A stretch of DNA of 64,000 nt from contig CAJUPO010000011.1 in the NCBI GenBank assembly GCA_910588145.1, forward strand, positions 10,024 to 74,023. Reading direction: 5' to 3'. Under the pieces are notes generated by a model that was not told the origin of the DNA, did not search any database, and saw only the letters and a list, made by a program, of their open reading frames with translations. This document shows positions 38,241 through 46,723 of this stretch, one piece after another (position 1 is the stretch's first letter; each line of letters opens with the position of its first letter). Both the position numbers and the translations under genes were made by a program. Source of the stretch: an uncultured Oscillospiraceae bacterium (lineage in GTDB: Bacteria > Bacillota > Clostridia > Oscillospirales > Ruminococcaceae).

Positions 38241-38936
38241 ATTAAAGTTTTGGCAGCGTGTGAGGAATCACAAAGAGTATGTACAGCGTTCCGTAACCGT
38301 GGGCATGAAGCGTATTCCTGTGATATAGAGCCGTATAGCGGAGGACACCCAGAATGGCATATACAGGATGATGTACTTAACCTTATTAACGGAAACTGTA
38401 TTTTTCAAACCAGTGACGGTAAGGTACATACAATAATTGGAAAATGGGACATGATTATTGCATTTCCGCCATGTACATATCTGACATCAGCGGGAGCAAG
38501 GCATTATTCATTAAAGTGCAATAGTGCTCAAAAGGTTACAGAGAGAATAAAGAAGCGTGAGATTGCAGCAAAATTTTTTATGACATTAGCTTTTGCGGAT
38601 TGTGAAAGAATAGCAATAGAAAATCCAGTGGGATATATGAACACCCAATGGAGAAAACCGGATCAGATAATACATCCATATTATTTTGGAGACAATGCCA
38701 AAAAGCGAACATGCCTATGGCTGAAAAAACTGCCGAAATTAAAACCTACAAATATGCTGCCTGAGCCTGGCCCTGTGTATATTTGTCAGGGGAGTAAGTG
38801 CAACGGCAAGAAAATAGGCTGGTGCGAAGGGATAAGAGGAGTTAAAGGAGGGCAGAAAGAACGGTCAAAAGCAAGAAGCAAAACATTTCCTGGTATAGCA
38901 GAAGCAATGGCTGACCAGTGGGGAAAGTGTGATTAA
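38241..38936 (+). CDS. DNA (cytosine) methyltransferase-like phage protein (231 aa)
   Basis: Starts I/M-KVLAACEESQRVCTAFRNRGHEAYSCDI (AdoMet-binding motif I region), then DMIIAFPPCTYLTSAG (catalytic PPC, motif IV) and RIAIENPVGYM (ENP, motif VI-like). Typical of phage-borne small C5-MTase-like proteins. Related genes start MKVL at this place; here the codon is ATT (38241), nine bases after GGAGG, so ATT initiation is likely; TTG 38250 is an alternative but too far from the site. Confidence 0.8.
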   Translation: MKVLAACEESQRVCTAFRNRGHEAYSCDIEPYSGGHPEWHIQDDVLNLINGNCIFQTSDGKVHTIIGKWDMIIAFPPCTYLTSAGARHYSLKCNSAQKVTERIKKREIAAKFFMTLAFADCERIAIENPVGYMNTQWRKPDQIIHPYYFGDNAKKRTCLWLKKLPKLKPTNMLPEPGPVYICQGSKCNGKKIGWCEGIRGVKGGQKERSKARSKTFPGIAEAMADQWGKCD

Positions 38937-38937
38937 T

Positions 38938-39108
38938 ATGAAACTAAATGAAAAACAGTTATCTGTATTGACGAAAACTGTAGCTTCTTTGGAAAGAAAG
39001 CGGACAGGGGAAATAAATTTAAAGCGTTCCGATATAAAAAATGAAATACTTGAACTTGCGGTACTTATAACAGAACTTACAGGTTCAGTGGAGTGGAGGA
39101 ATTGTTAA
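38938..39108 (+). CDS. Small hypothetical protein (56 aa)
   Basis: Follows the methyltransferase with a ATG at 38938; mostly helical (LNEKQLSVLTKTVASLERKR, then IKNEILELAVLITELTG). Likely a small early helper; no family known. Confidence 0.5.
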   Translation: MKLNEKQLSVLTKTVASLERKRTGEINLKRSDIKNEILELAVLITELTGSVEWRNC

Positions 39109-39109
39109 A

Positions 39110-39244
39110 ATGGATAGTTGTATGTTTGATTTTTTGGAACAATGTTTTCATGAATGTGAAAACTGTCCGAGAAAAATACAGCCAGAGCCTGACTGGGACC
39201 ATTTAAGGGATTTGGAAAGGGAACAGAGATATGATATTGGCTGA
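39110..39244 (+). CDS. Small Cys-containing protein (44 aa)
   Basis: MDSCMFDFLEQCFHECENCP then a basic/acidic tail ending REQRYDIG. Cys cluster suggests metal binding. Overlaps the YqaJ gene by 14 bases in another frame; GGAGGAATTG precedes the start. Confidence 0.5.
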   Translation: MDSCMFDFLEQCFHECENCPRKIQPEPDWDHLRDLEREQRYDIG

Positions 39245-39884
39245 TCCTAAAAATCATGAAGAATGGATAAAAGCGAGGAAAGCAGGAATTGGAGGAAGTG
39301 AAGCGGCAAGTATACTTGGAATGAATAAGTATAAGACAAATGTAACACTTTGGAAAGAAAAGAAAGGACTTGTTAAACCGGAAGACGTTTCGGAAAAGCC
39401 CGCAGTAAGATACGGGAAAGAAGCTGAAGCATATATACGCAAGCTGTTCCAGCTTGACTATCCTGAATATGAAGTAAGTTATAATGAGTTTAGAATGTAT
39501 GCATCAGAAAAATACCCTTTTATATTTGCAACATTGGATGGGGAATTGACGGACAAGGAAACAGGAACAAGGGGAATATTGGAAATAAAAACAGCAGCTA
39601 TTCAGAACTCGCTGCAATGGAATAATTGGCAGGATGATGAAATCCCAGAAAATTACTACATACAAATACTGCATCAATTGGCGGCAACCGGATGGGATTT
39701 TGTAATATTAAGAGCGTATATAAGATACTACAGAAATAGCAGGCTGTTCGCTTGTGTGAAGGATTATAAAGTAAACCGTAATGAAGTAAGCCAAGAGATT
39801 GATTTTTTAATAACGGCGGAAGAAAGGTTTTGGAAGTCTCTTGAAGGTGATGATGAACCGGCACAGATACTGCCTAAAATATAG
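39231..39884 (+). CDS. YqaJ-family phage exonuclease (217 aa)
   Basis: Lambda-exonuclease-like recombination nuclease that makes 3' single strands for RecT. Motifs: RKAGIGGSEAASILGMNKYKT near the N-terminus, FIFATLDGELTD (catalytic Asp) and GILEIKTAAIQN (Glu-x-Lys), and YYIQILHQLAATGWDF (Gln). Followed by DUF1351, RecT and SSB genes, a complete single-strand annealing set. Confidence 0.92.
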   Translation: MILADPKNHEEWIKARKAGIGGSEAASILGMNKYKTNVTLWKEKKGLVKPEDVSEKPAVRYGKEAEAYIRKLFQLDYPEYEVSYNEFRMYASEKYPFIFATLDGELTDKETGTRGILEIKTAAIQNSLQWNNWQDDEIPENYYIQILHQLAATGWDFVILRAYIRYYRNSRLFACVKDYKVNRNEVSQEIDFLITAEERFWKSLEGDDEPAQILPKI

Positions 39885-39893
39885 GAGGGAAAA

Positions 39894-40799
39894 ATGGATT
39901 TTTTGGAACTTGCAGTAAGAGCAGATATAAGTACGATTCCGGAAATAGAATTCAGCAACTTTGAAGAGCTGAAAGAGGAAATAATAGAAAGACTGGAGCA
40001 TTATAATAACCTTGTAATTCAAAAAGATGATATAAAACAGGCAAAAGCAGATAAAGCCAAACTCAATAAGCTCGCAGAGGCAGTTGACGGCAGGAGAAAA
40101 GAAATAAAAAAACAATATTCACAGCCGCTGACAGAGTTTGAAAAGAAATGTAAAGAACTTGTGGAACTGATAAAAGGACCAGTATCTGCTATTGACAGCC
40201 AAATAAAAGCATTTGAAGAAGAGGAAACTAATAAAAAATATTCAGAATTAAAAAATCATTTTACTGAATATGCAAAAGGTATGGAAGAAATAATTGACTT
40301 TGATAAAATTCTGAATCCAAAATGGAAAAACTCATCAATGAAGCTAAGTACCTTGAAAGTCGAGATTAAGGACACTGTTGACAGAATCGGAAATGAAATT
40401 GATATACTAAAAAAAGAATGCGGTGACAGTACATTTGCGGCAGCAGTTATTAATGAGTACTGCGATAAGGGTTACAGTCTGAGCAAGGCTCTTGTATATT
40501 CGGCAGAGTTAAAAAGACAGTCGGAAATTCAGGCAAAAAAGTTAAAGCAGGAAAAAGAAAATGCAATTAAAATTGAAGAAAAGCAAGAAGAAAATTTGAA
40601 TTATGCAAAAGAATCAAATCAGGAAATTGTAAAAGAGGCAGCAGAGCCAATAGTAGGGGGATGTTTTGCAGTAGAATGCAGGAAATCACAGTTAATATTA
40701 TTAAGAAAGTTTATGGATCAAAATGAAATAAAGGTGATTGGAACATTGAGCTTAAAGGCTTATAAGGAATATAAGAAAAATCAGGGGGTAAAAGAATAA
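39894..40799 (+). CDS. DUF1351 protein (301 aa)
   Basis: Highly charged, largely coiled-coil protein (ILKKECGDS, EIQAKKLKQEKENAIKIEEK) of the DUF1351 type usually found between exonuclease and RecT genes in Firmicutes phages. C-terminus has SQLILLRKFMDQNEIK. Role in recombination is inferred from location. GGAGGGAAAA precedes the start; its end overlaps recT by one base. Confidence 0.8.
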   Translation: MDFLELAVRADISTIPEIEFSNFEELKEEIIERLEHYNNLVIQKDDIKQAKADKAKLNKLAEAVDGRRKEIKKQYSQPLTEFEKKCKELVELIKGPVSAIDSQIKAFEEEETNKKYSELKNHFTEYAKGMEEIIDFDKILNPKWKNSSMKLSTLKVEIKDTVDRIGNEIDILKKECGDSTFAAAVINEYCDKGYSLSKALVYSAELKRQSEIQAKKLKQEKENAIKIEEKQEENLNYAKESNQEIVKEAAEPIVGGCFAVECRKSQLILLRKFMDQNEIKVIGTLSLKAYKEYKKNQGVKE

Positions 40800-41740
40800 T
40801 GGCATTGAAAAACAGTATTACAGCAAATGAAGGAACTCAGAAAGCTCCGTTTTCATTGCAGATACAAAGTAAGGGATATCAAAATCTGATAAATACAACT
40901 CTAAGGGACAAGAAAACAGCAAACAGGTTTATCGCTTCTATAGTATCAGCAGTAAGCGCAAATCCAGCCCTTCAGGAATGTGACGCAGGAACAATTTTAT
41001 CGGCAGGCTTGCTGGGAGAGGGATTGAATCTTTCACCGTCACCGCAGTTGGGACAATATTACATAGTACCGTTTAATGATAATAAAAATAAAAGAAAAGT
41101 AGCGCAATTTCAGTTAGGTTATAAGGGATATATACAGCTTGCAATTCGTTCAGGACAATATAAAAAGTTAACTGTAATGCCTATTAAACAGGGAGAATTG
41201 ATACATTTTAATCCGTTGGAAGAAGAAATTGAAGTTCAGCTTATTGAAAATGAAATAGAACGAGAAAAAGCACCGACAATCGGATATTATGCAATGTTCA
41301 GGTATATAAACGGCTTTGAAAAAGCGATGTATTGGAGTAAGGAAAAAATGATGTCCCATGCGGATAAATACAGCCCGGCATTTTCTATTGAAGAAAAAAC
41401 GATAAAGACAGGCGGCAGACAATTAAAAAAGGTTTCGTTTGAAGAATATGAATCAGGAAATTATGATGAAAAAGACAGTTGGCTGTATTCATCATTTTGG
41501 TACAAGGATTTTGATGGAATGGCATGTAAAACAATGCTGAGACAGCTAATAAGCAAATGGGGAATTATGTCAATAGAAATGGAGAAAGCAGTTACAAGCG
41601 ATATGGCTGTAATAAATGAAAATGGAGAAGCGGAGTATGCAGAGGAAGCTTCGGAACTGGTTGAAACAGCAGCAGTAGAAGAAGCGGTATTAGAATCGAA
41701 AGAACCGGAAGACGATTTTACAGCAATTATGGGAGGTTAA
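40799..41740 (+). CDS. recT: RecT-family single-strand annealing protein (313 aa)
   Basis: Anneals complementary single strands in phage recombination. Characteristic text: RFIASIVSAVSANPALQEC, then GTILSAGLLGEGLNLSPSPQLGQYYIVPF, FQLGYKGYIQLAIRSGQYKKL and MACKTMLRQLISKWGIMS. Acidic C-terminal tail ends DDFTAIMGG. Start overlaps the preceding stop (TAATG). Confidence 0.95.
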   Translation: MALKNSITANEGTQKAPFSLQIQSKGYQNLINTTLRDKKTANRFIASIVSAVSANPALQECDAGTILSAGLLGEGLNLSPSPQLGQYYIVPFNDNKNKRKVAQFQLGYKGYIQLAIRSGQYKKLTVMPIKQGELIHFNPLEEEIEVQLIENEIEREKAPTIGYYAMFRYINGFEKAMYWSKEKMMSHADKYSPAFSIEEKTIKTGGRQLKKVSFEEYESGNYDEKDSWLYSSFWYKDFDGMACKTMLRQLISKWGIMSIEMEKAVTSDMAVINENGEAEYAEEASELVETAAVEEAVLESKEPEDDFTAIMGG

Positions 41741-41743
41741 GAT

Positions 41744-42205
41744 ATGATAAACAAAGTTATAATACAGGGTCGGTTAACAGCTGATCCGGAACTTCGGCAA
41801 ACTCCGTCCGGTATATCATCATGCCGGATAAGCGCAGCAGTTGACAGAGGGTATAAGTCAAAAGAAACAGGAGAATCACAGACAGATTTTATAAATGTAA
41901 TTGCATGGAGGCATACAGCAGAATTTATCAGCAGATATTTCAAAAAGGGCAGCATGATAATTGTAGAAGGAAACTTAAGAAACAACAATTATACTGATTC
42001 AGACGGTGTTAAGCATTATTCTATGAATGTTCATGCTGAAAGTGTTCACTTTGCCGGAGGAAAGTCAGAGAATAGGCAAGAAGATACATCGGCTAAAGCT
42101 TCATCTGATGTTTCATCAAAACAGCCGAAAGCAACTGAGACTGTTCAGCTCGAAAATCTCGATGATTTTGAAGAAATCATAAGCGACGGAGAAGTACCGT
42201 TCTGA
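41744..42205 (+). CDS. Single-stranded DNA-binding protein (153 aa)
   Basis: OB-fold N-terminus MINKVIIQGRLTADPELRQT with FINVIAWRHTAEFISRYFKKGSMIIVEG, a Ser/Lys-rich linker, and an acidic tip ending EEIISDGEVPF, the usual protein-docking tail. Belongs to the recombination module (YqaJ-DUF1351-RecT-SSB). GGAGG precedes the start. Confidence 0.95.
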   Translation: MINKVIIQGRLTADPELRQTPSGISSCRISAAVDRGYKSKETGESQTDFINVIAWRHTAEFISRYFKKGSMIIVEGNLRNNNYTDSDGVKHYSMNVHAESVHFAGGKSENRQEDTSAKASSDVSSKQPKATETVQLENLDDFEEIISDGEVPF

Positions 42206-42220
42206 GTGTGAGGTGAAAAG

Positions 42221-43015
42221 ATGTCAAACAGGATATTAAAGCAATCAATATGTACAAGCGATACAGTAGATGAATTATCTTGGTTTGAGGAGGTGGTATT
42301 TTACAGATTAATAGTAAATTGTGATGATTACGGAAGAATGGATGCAAGACTGAGAATTTTAAAATCGGCATTATTTCCATTAAAGGAAAGGTTAACGGTA
42401 AAGGAATTGGAACGTGCGCTTTATAGATTGGCGGATGCAGGTTGCGTTAAGCTCTACAAAGTTGGAGGAAAACCCTATTTGTATCTCCCAACATGGGAAG
42501 TCCACCAGACCATTCGAGCACAGAAAAGCCGTTATCCAGCACCGGAAAGCGGAACAGAAATAAAAGTAGATATGAATGAGAGTGAAAACAAACGCAATCA
42601 AATGATAGCAGATGAATGCAGATGTTCCCGTAATCCAATACAATCCAATACAATTCAATCCGAATACGAATCCGAATCTAATTTTATGCCCGGAGCTGAA
42701 ACTCCGGACAGTAATCCGTTTATCAAACTGCCGTTAAACAATAAAATAGAATTTGCAGTAAGCGAAAAAATGATACTTGAATGGGCAGAGCTATATCAGG
42801 CAGTAGATATAAAGCAGGAGTTAAGAAAAATGAAAGGTTGGCTTGACAGTAATCCAAGTAAGAAAAAAACAAAGTCAGGCATTAAACGGTTTATAACCAA
42901 CTGGTTATCAAGGGCACAGGACAGCGGTGGAAGCAGAAAAGAAATATCAGACCAAACATCATTTGGACATGACCTTGACGAGTATAAGAGTCTTGTAAAC
43001 AACTTCGGAGATTGA
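42221..43015 (+). CDS. Phage replisome organizer / replication initiation protein (264 aa)
   Basis: N-terminal winged-helix-like domain typical of phage replisome organizers: LSWFEEVVFYRLIVNCDDYG, then RMDARLRILKSALFPLKERL and KPYLYLPTWEVHQTIRAQ. C-terminal DnaD-like portion around EWAELYQAVDIKQELRKMKGWL with SGIKRFITNWLSRAQD. Loads helicase at the phage origin in relatives; the origin, often in the middle of this gene, may lie in its Gln/Ser-rich central part (repeat TCCAATACAATCC near 42640-42660). Confidence 0.85.
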   Translation: MSNRILKQSICTSDTVDELSWFEEVVFYRLIVNCDDYGRMDARLRILKSALFPLKERLTVKELERALYRLADAGCVKLYKVGGKPYLYLPTWEVHQTIRAQKSRYPAPESGTEIKVDMNESENKRNQMIADECRCSRNPIQSNTIQSEYESESNFMPGAETPDSNPFIKLPLNNKIEFAVSEKMILEWAELYQAVDIKQELRKMKGWLDSNPSKKKTKSGIKRFITNWLSRAQDSGGSRKEISDQTSFGHDLDEYKSLVNNFGD

Positions 43016-43016
43016 A

Positions 43017-43226
43017 GTGGATAGCTGGAAAGATAAAAACGGAAAAAGGTATATATACTGTCATGAATGCGCATATGGGGGTAATGGGATAATAAAAAAC
43101 TGCAATGTGGGTAAAGAAATCAGAAGCAACTACCTAAACAGAGGATGTTGGGCAGGAGAATTAATCAAGGAATTAAAACAGGGTGAAGAAGATGAAATAC
43201 ATAATTCAGGAGATACCACCCAGTAA
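43017..43226 (+). CDS. Small hypothetical phage protein (69 aa)
   Basis: GTG start at 43017. Cys-containing: RYIYCHECAYGGNGIIKNCN, then NYLNRGCWAGELIKELKQ. Possible small zinc protein. Overlaps the rusA gene start by about 35 bases. Confidence 0.6.
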   Translation: MDSWKDKNGKRYIYCHECAYGGNGIIKNCNVGKEIRSNYLNRGCWAGELIKELKQGEEDEIHNSGDTTQ

Positions 43227-43560
43227 TAATAAATTTATGGGCAGAACAAACAAGTGGGAGTATCAGGAGGAAAAAAGAAACTGGGAAAGGCTGATAAGGT
43301 TATCATGCAGAAAAAGACCAGAAAAACCGTTTAAGAAAGCAGAAGTAAAAATAACATATTATTTTAAAACAAGGGTAAGGCATGATCCTGATAATTACAG
43401 CGGAAAGTTTATACTGGACGGCTTGGTAAAGGCTGGGATTATAGAAGACGATAGTTTTAACAACATACGGCTGGAACTGTCGGGTAAGTATGATAAATTG
43501 AATCCGAGAACTGAGATTGAGGTTACAGAAGCGTTGTTTGATAAGCTAAAGGGAGGATAA
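43192..43560 (+). CDS. RusA-family Holliday junction resolvase (122 aa)
   Basis: Resolves phage recombination or replication intermediates. The Asp cluster RHDPDNYSGKFILDGLVKAG then IIEDDSFN is the RusA active site. The start is probably ATG 43192; a GTG at 43183 in frame is possible. Follows the recombination/replication genes. Confidence 0.93.
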   Translation: MKYIIQEIPPSNNKFMGRTNKWEYQEEKRNWERLIRLSCRKRPEKPFKKAEVKITYYFKTRVRHDPDNYSGKFILDGLVKAGIIEDDSFNNIRLELSGKYDKLNPRTEIEVTEALFDKLKGG

Positions 43561-43563
43561 ATA

Positions 43564-44481
43564 ATGTCAAAAATAGGGCTTTGGACGGACAGTCATAATT
43601 TTCCAAGCCTGCCGTTAATGAAGCTGTCAGCTTATCATAAAGCCATGGGCGATGAAGTTGAAATGTATATGCCAATAAATCAATACGATTTAGTTTATGC
43701 TTCAAAAGTATTCAGCTTTACGGATGATATTGATACAGACAGTGTTATACAAGCAGATGAAGTGAAAAGAGGCGGAACAGGGTATTGCATAAGTGTGAAA
43801 AATGGTAAAGAGGTATTTGACAATTCAAAGAATACGTTTTTGCCAAGGGAAATAGAGCACATATATCCCGATTACGCTTTATATCCGCAATATAAATATG
43901 CAGTGGGATTTCTGACAAGAGGCTGTCCAAGAAATTGCGGATTTTGTGTGGTAGGTGAAAAAGAGGGATTATGTTCAAAACAAGCTGCGGATTTGAATGA
44001 ATTTTGGAGAGGACAAAAAGAAATAAAATTACTTGATCCGAATATTTTGGCTTGTAAAGATTACGAGAGCTTATTAAAGCAATTAGCTGAGAGCAAAGCA
44101 AAAGTAGATTTTACACAGGGATTAGATATTCGATTGACGAATCCGGATAACATTGAGTTATTAAATAAAATAAAGGTTACTATGCTGCACTTTGCGTGGG
44201 ATAATCCTAAACAGGATTTAACGAGGTACTTTAGACGTTTTTCAGAGCATACAAAAATCAAATCAGATAGAAACAAGGCTGTATATGTTCTGACAAATTA
44301 TAACAGTACGCTTGAAGAAGATTTATATAGAATTTATACGCTAAGAGAATTGGGATATAATCCGTATGTAATGATATATCAAAAAGAGAATGCTCCAAAG
44401 GAGATAAGACGGTTACAAAGATGGGTAAATTGCAGGTGGATATTCCGTACTGTTAATAAATTTGAAGATTATAAGGGTTAG
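43564..44481 (+). CDS. Radical SAM protein (305 aa), phage-encoded
   Basis: N-terminal domain with a B12-binding-like look (IGLWTDSHNFPSLPLMKLSAYHK), then the radical-SAM iron-sulfur motif RGCPRNCGFCVVGEKEG (CxxxCxxC) and TIM-barrel parts DPNILACKDYESLLKQLAE, DFTQGLDIRLT and VYVLTNYNSTLEEDLYRI. Substrate unknown; related genes recur in gut Firmicutes phages beside rusA-type genes. It may modify a nucleobase or phage DNA precursor, which is inference. Confidence 0.85.
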   Translation: MSKIGLWTDSHNFPSLPLMKLSAYHKAMGDEVEMYMPINQYDLVYASKVFSFTDDIDTDSVIQADEVKRGGTGYCISVKNGKEVFDNSKNTFLPREIEHIYPDYALYPQYKYAVGFLTRGCPRNCGFCVVGEKEGLCSKQAADLNEFWRGQKEIKLLDPNILACKDYESLLKQLAESKAKVDFTQGLDIRLTNPDNIELLNKIKVTMLHFAWDNPKQDLTRYFRRFSEHTKIKSDRNKAVYVLTNYNSTLEEDLYRIYTLRELGYNPYVMIYQKENAPKEIRRLQRWVNCRWIFRTVNKFEDYKG

Positions 44482-44491
44482 GTGGATGTAA

Positions 44492-44659
44492 ATGAAAGTG
44501 ATTGAAAAAGAAGCAGTATATAAAATGCTTCATAATTTAGGAGGCTGTGACGCCAAAGAAGCATGGGCAAAGGGTTATGATGCGGCTATAGACGATGCCA
44601 TATCCAATTTGGATGACATACCTGTTATAGAAGTTGAAATGGAGGATAAAAATGCATAA
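44492..44659 (+). CDS. Small hypothetical phage protein (55 aa)
   Basis: MKVIEKEAVYKMLHNLGGCD then GYDAAIDDAISNLDDIPVIE, a helical protein type recurrent in Firmicutes phages; no function known. Its end overlaps the next gene by eight bases. Confidence 0.65.
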   Translation: MKVIEKEAVYKMLHNLGGCDAKEAWAKGYDAAIDDAISNLDDIPVIEVEMEDKNA

Positions 44660-44783
44660 GGAATTAAAACCGTGTCCGTTTTGCGGTTTACAGGCGCGAA
44701 TTAGAAAAATAAATGATAAGCATTATGCGGTTACATGTATAGTGAATTGTGCTGGAACAAGAGGGCTATCGTATGACAAATAA
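44652..44783 (+). CDS. Lar-like zinc-finger protein (43 aa)
   Basis: Starts MHKELKPCPFCGLQARIRKI and has a second pair of Cys (VTCIVNCAGT). The PCPFCG...C/C layout matches the Lar (restriction alleviation) domain, which modulates type I restriction. Very short; function inferred from the motif. Confidence 0.65.
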   Translation: MHKELKPCPFCGLQARIRKINDKHYAVTCIVNCAGTRGLSYDK

Positions 44784-44970
44784 AAATTTACAGACGATAC
44801 AAAAGCGAGTGCTTGATATATACAATTACTACAAGGGTAAAATAGAACTTTTACCGGAAGATAAGAAAAGCATATCGAATATAAATTGCTATATTGACGC
44901 GCTGGAAAAGGTTATGAAAATAATTCAAGAGGAAATTGATAGAAGTAACATAAAGGAAAGAAAAATATGA
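44773..44970 (+). CDS. Small hypothetical protein (65 aa)
   Basis: ATG 44773 overlaps the Lar-like gene end. Helical: NKNLQTIQKRVLDIYNYYKG, then INCYIDALEKVMKIIQEEID. Unknown. An upstream in-frame TTG is possible but lies in the preceding gene. Confidence 0.55.
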   Translation: MTNKNLQTIQKRVLDIYNYYKGKIELLPEDKKSISNINCYIDALEKVMKIIQEEIDRSNIKERKI

Positions 44971-45161
44971 CGGAAAGAGAGAATTGAGAAGATTTATTTA
45001 AACTCATGCAGGAAAACCCAGATTTGCCTGTTGTGCCTATGGTGGACGGAGAAATTGTAGCCGGAGACGATTATGGATACTGGCAGGGGGCTTGGGGTTA
45101 TGCAAGAGTAGATGAATATCTAAAACCTAAAAGAGAACAAGTAGATATTCAAAGTAATTAA
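44967..45161 (+). pseudogene. Phage protein gene with in-frame TGA at codon 7
   Basis: ATG 44967 (ATGA overlap with the previous gene) gives MTEREN then TGA (44985-44987); the frame continues EDLFKLMQENPDLPVVPMVD and GEIVAGDDYGYW to 45161. The NPDLPVVPMVD text is a well conserved phage-protein segment, so the gene is real and TGA probably replaces TTA/TTG. An internal ATG (45009) might restart translation. Confidence 0.65.
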
Positions 45162-45194
45162 ACCAAATATTTGATTGATAGGAAGTGATTTTGA

Positions 45195-46040
45195 ATGAAT
45201 GGATTTTTAGTTTATGATACAACATTATTATTCATAAATAATGATGAACGACCATGTAATAATTGGTTAAGGCATAAGTTCCAGCATTATGGACTTCTTC
45301 ATAGAATTTTCAATATGATGAGGAATTATGGTTTTGAAATATGTAATGATATGGAAGTATCTAAGACAATAAGAAAAGATCACTTTGCCGGAGTAAAAGG
45401 TGATTTAAAATTTAAGGCAAGCAGATACCCAAAAGGTTTTAAAGTTGTATTTTATCAAGAGTTGGTTACTGTAAATTCTAACGGAGGTTATTACGATTTT
45501 GATAAGTTTAAGAAAATGCCATATTTGATAAAGAAACAATACATTTTGGCAGTTAATAAAATTTGTAGTTTTCTTTCAGAATTTGCCCAAAATATAACAA
45601 AGCCAGATTGCCGTACAGCAGAGGACGAAATAAAATATAGCTATGTTCAAAGCTGTCACCATCCAGAGGAAAGTATGGATTTTGTTTTATCGGAACTGAA
45701 TGGTACAACTTGCGGGGAATCATACAACAATACTGATCGGGATGGTAAAACAATATTTAATGGAGATCTAAAATATTTCAGAGATCATAAAGGATACCTA
45801 AATCGTGGAATTGTATACCACGACCTGAATAATATGTGGTGGGTAATATTGAATGATACAGAGATAGCTAAGAAGGCTAATTTTCAACTTTTTGATATAT
45901 CGAATAAGGATATAAGAAAAAGAATGAAAAAGTACATAAACCCTGAATCATATATTGAAAAGAAACAGATTTTAAGTCAGTGTTCTTTAAAAGAACTGAA
46001 AAATGAGATTAAACGGAGGTTAAAAAATAATGAAATGTGA
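45195..46040 (+). CDS. Hypothetical phage protein (281 aa)
   Basis: Full-length soluble protein: MNGFLVYDTTLLFINNDERPC, then LRHKFQHYGLLHRIFNMMRN, KGFKVVFYQELVTVNSNGGYYD and LNNMWWVILNDTEI. No family recognised. GGAAGTGATTTTGA precedes the ATG. Early-region member of unknown role. Confidence 0.7.
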   Translation: MNGFLVYDTTLLFINNDERPCNNWLRHKFQHYGLLHRIFNMMRNYGFEICNDMEVSKTIRKDHFAGVKGDLKFKASRYPKGFKVVFYQELVTVNSNGGYYDFDKFKKMPYLIKKQYILAVNKICSFLSEFAQNITKPDCRTAEDEIKYSYVQSCHHPEESMDFVLSELNGTTCGESYNNTDRDGKTIFNGDLKYFRDHKGYLNRGIVYHDLNNMWWVILNDTEIAKKANFQLFDISNKDIRKRMKKYINPESYIEKKQILSQCSLKELKNEIKRRLKNNEM

Positions 46041-46368
46041 AAAATGTTTACACTATGAGGTGTGCAAATCGCTTTGTAACGGAATACGGATGATAAATGC
46101 TTCTCATTGTAATTTTTATAGGGACGAAACTTTAATTGCTGATTTATCTTGTAAGGCAGGAGATGTATTATTCGCTAAAAAATACAATGTTGAAACCGGA
46201 AAGGAATATATAGAAAAGGTAAAATGTAATGAAATAGAAATCGTGGAAGGAAGTATTTTGGTAATTTGCAAAACAATTGAAGGAAGTTATGATACATATA
46301 CTCCGGATGATTTTGGTATTTATGTTTTCACAACTCGTAAAGATGCGGCAAAATCATTGGGGAAATAG
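46030..46368 (+). CDS. Hypothetical Cys-rich protein (112 aa)
   Basis: Begins MKCEKCLHYEVCKSLCNGIR with four Cys in a zinc-knuckle-like block, then a beta domain with KAGDVLFAKKYNVETGKEYIE and VFTTRKDAAKSL. This layout (Cys block then 'VFLTREEAE' type ending) recurs in phage proteins of unknown role. Confidence 0.65.
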   Translation: MKCEKCLHYEVCKSLCNGIRMINASHCNFYRDETLIADLSCKAGDVLFAKKYNVETGKEYIEKVKCNEIEIVEGSILVICKTIEGSYDTYTPDDFGIYVFTTRKDAAKSLGK

Positions 46369-46372
46369 ACAG

Positions 46373-46462
46373 ATGACGTGTAAAGACTGCAAGCACTGTA
46401 AATACTGTTTTGAAAGTTCAAGGCAATACCCATGCAGGGAGTTTAAAAAGAGAAAAGCGTGA
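46373..46462 (+). CDS. Small Cys-rich peptide (29 aa)
   Basis: MTCKDCKHCKYCFESSRQYP plus CREFKKRKA: five Cys in CxxC pattern, like the N-terminal block of the neighbour genes (46030, 46707). A plausible stand-alone zinc knuckle. Confidence 0.5.
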   Translation: MTCKDCKHCKYCFESSRQYPCREFKKRKA

Positions 46463-46471
46463 GGTGATATT

Positions 46472-46723
46472 TTGGATAAGAATGATTATATAAATCATCC
46501 TGAGCATTATCAGGGAAAACGTGAGTGCATAGATATAATGATTGACTTATTTGGGATAGAAGCGGTAATAGGATTTTGCAAATGTAATATATTTAAATAC
46601 CGTTTCAGAGCAGATAAAAAGAACGGAGAGGAAGATATATTAAAAGCTCAGTGGTATGAAAACAAGCTTTCTGAGTTGCTTAATATGAAAAAGGAGTTAC
46701 ATAAAAATGGACAAGTGTATTAA
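46472..46723 (+). CDS. DUF3310 protein (83 aa)
   Basis: TTG start after AGGTGATAT. NHPEHYQGKRECIDIMIDLF and GFCKCNIFKYRFRADKKNGEEDI fit DUF3310, a small phage protein sometimes called nucleotide-kinase-like; role unknown. Confidence 0.85.
   Translation: MDKNDYINHPEHYQGKRECIDIMIDLFGIEAVIGFCKCNIFKYRFRADKKNGEEDILKAQWYENKLSELLNMKKELHKNGQVY

Noticed and set aside
44985..44987. TGA as selenocysteine codon
   Set aside because: No SECIS-like hairpin is evident just after it and the position is not a Cys in the conserved segment; a point mutation is simpler.
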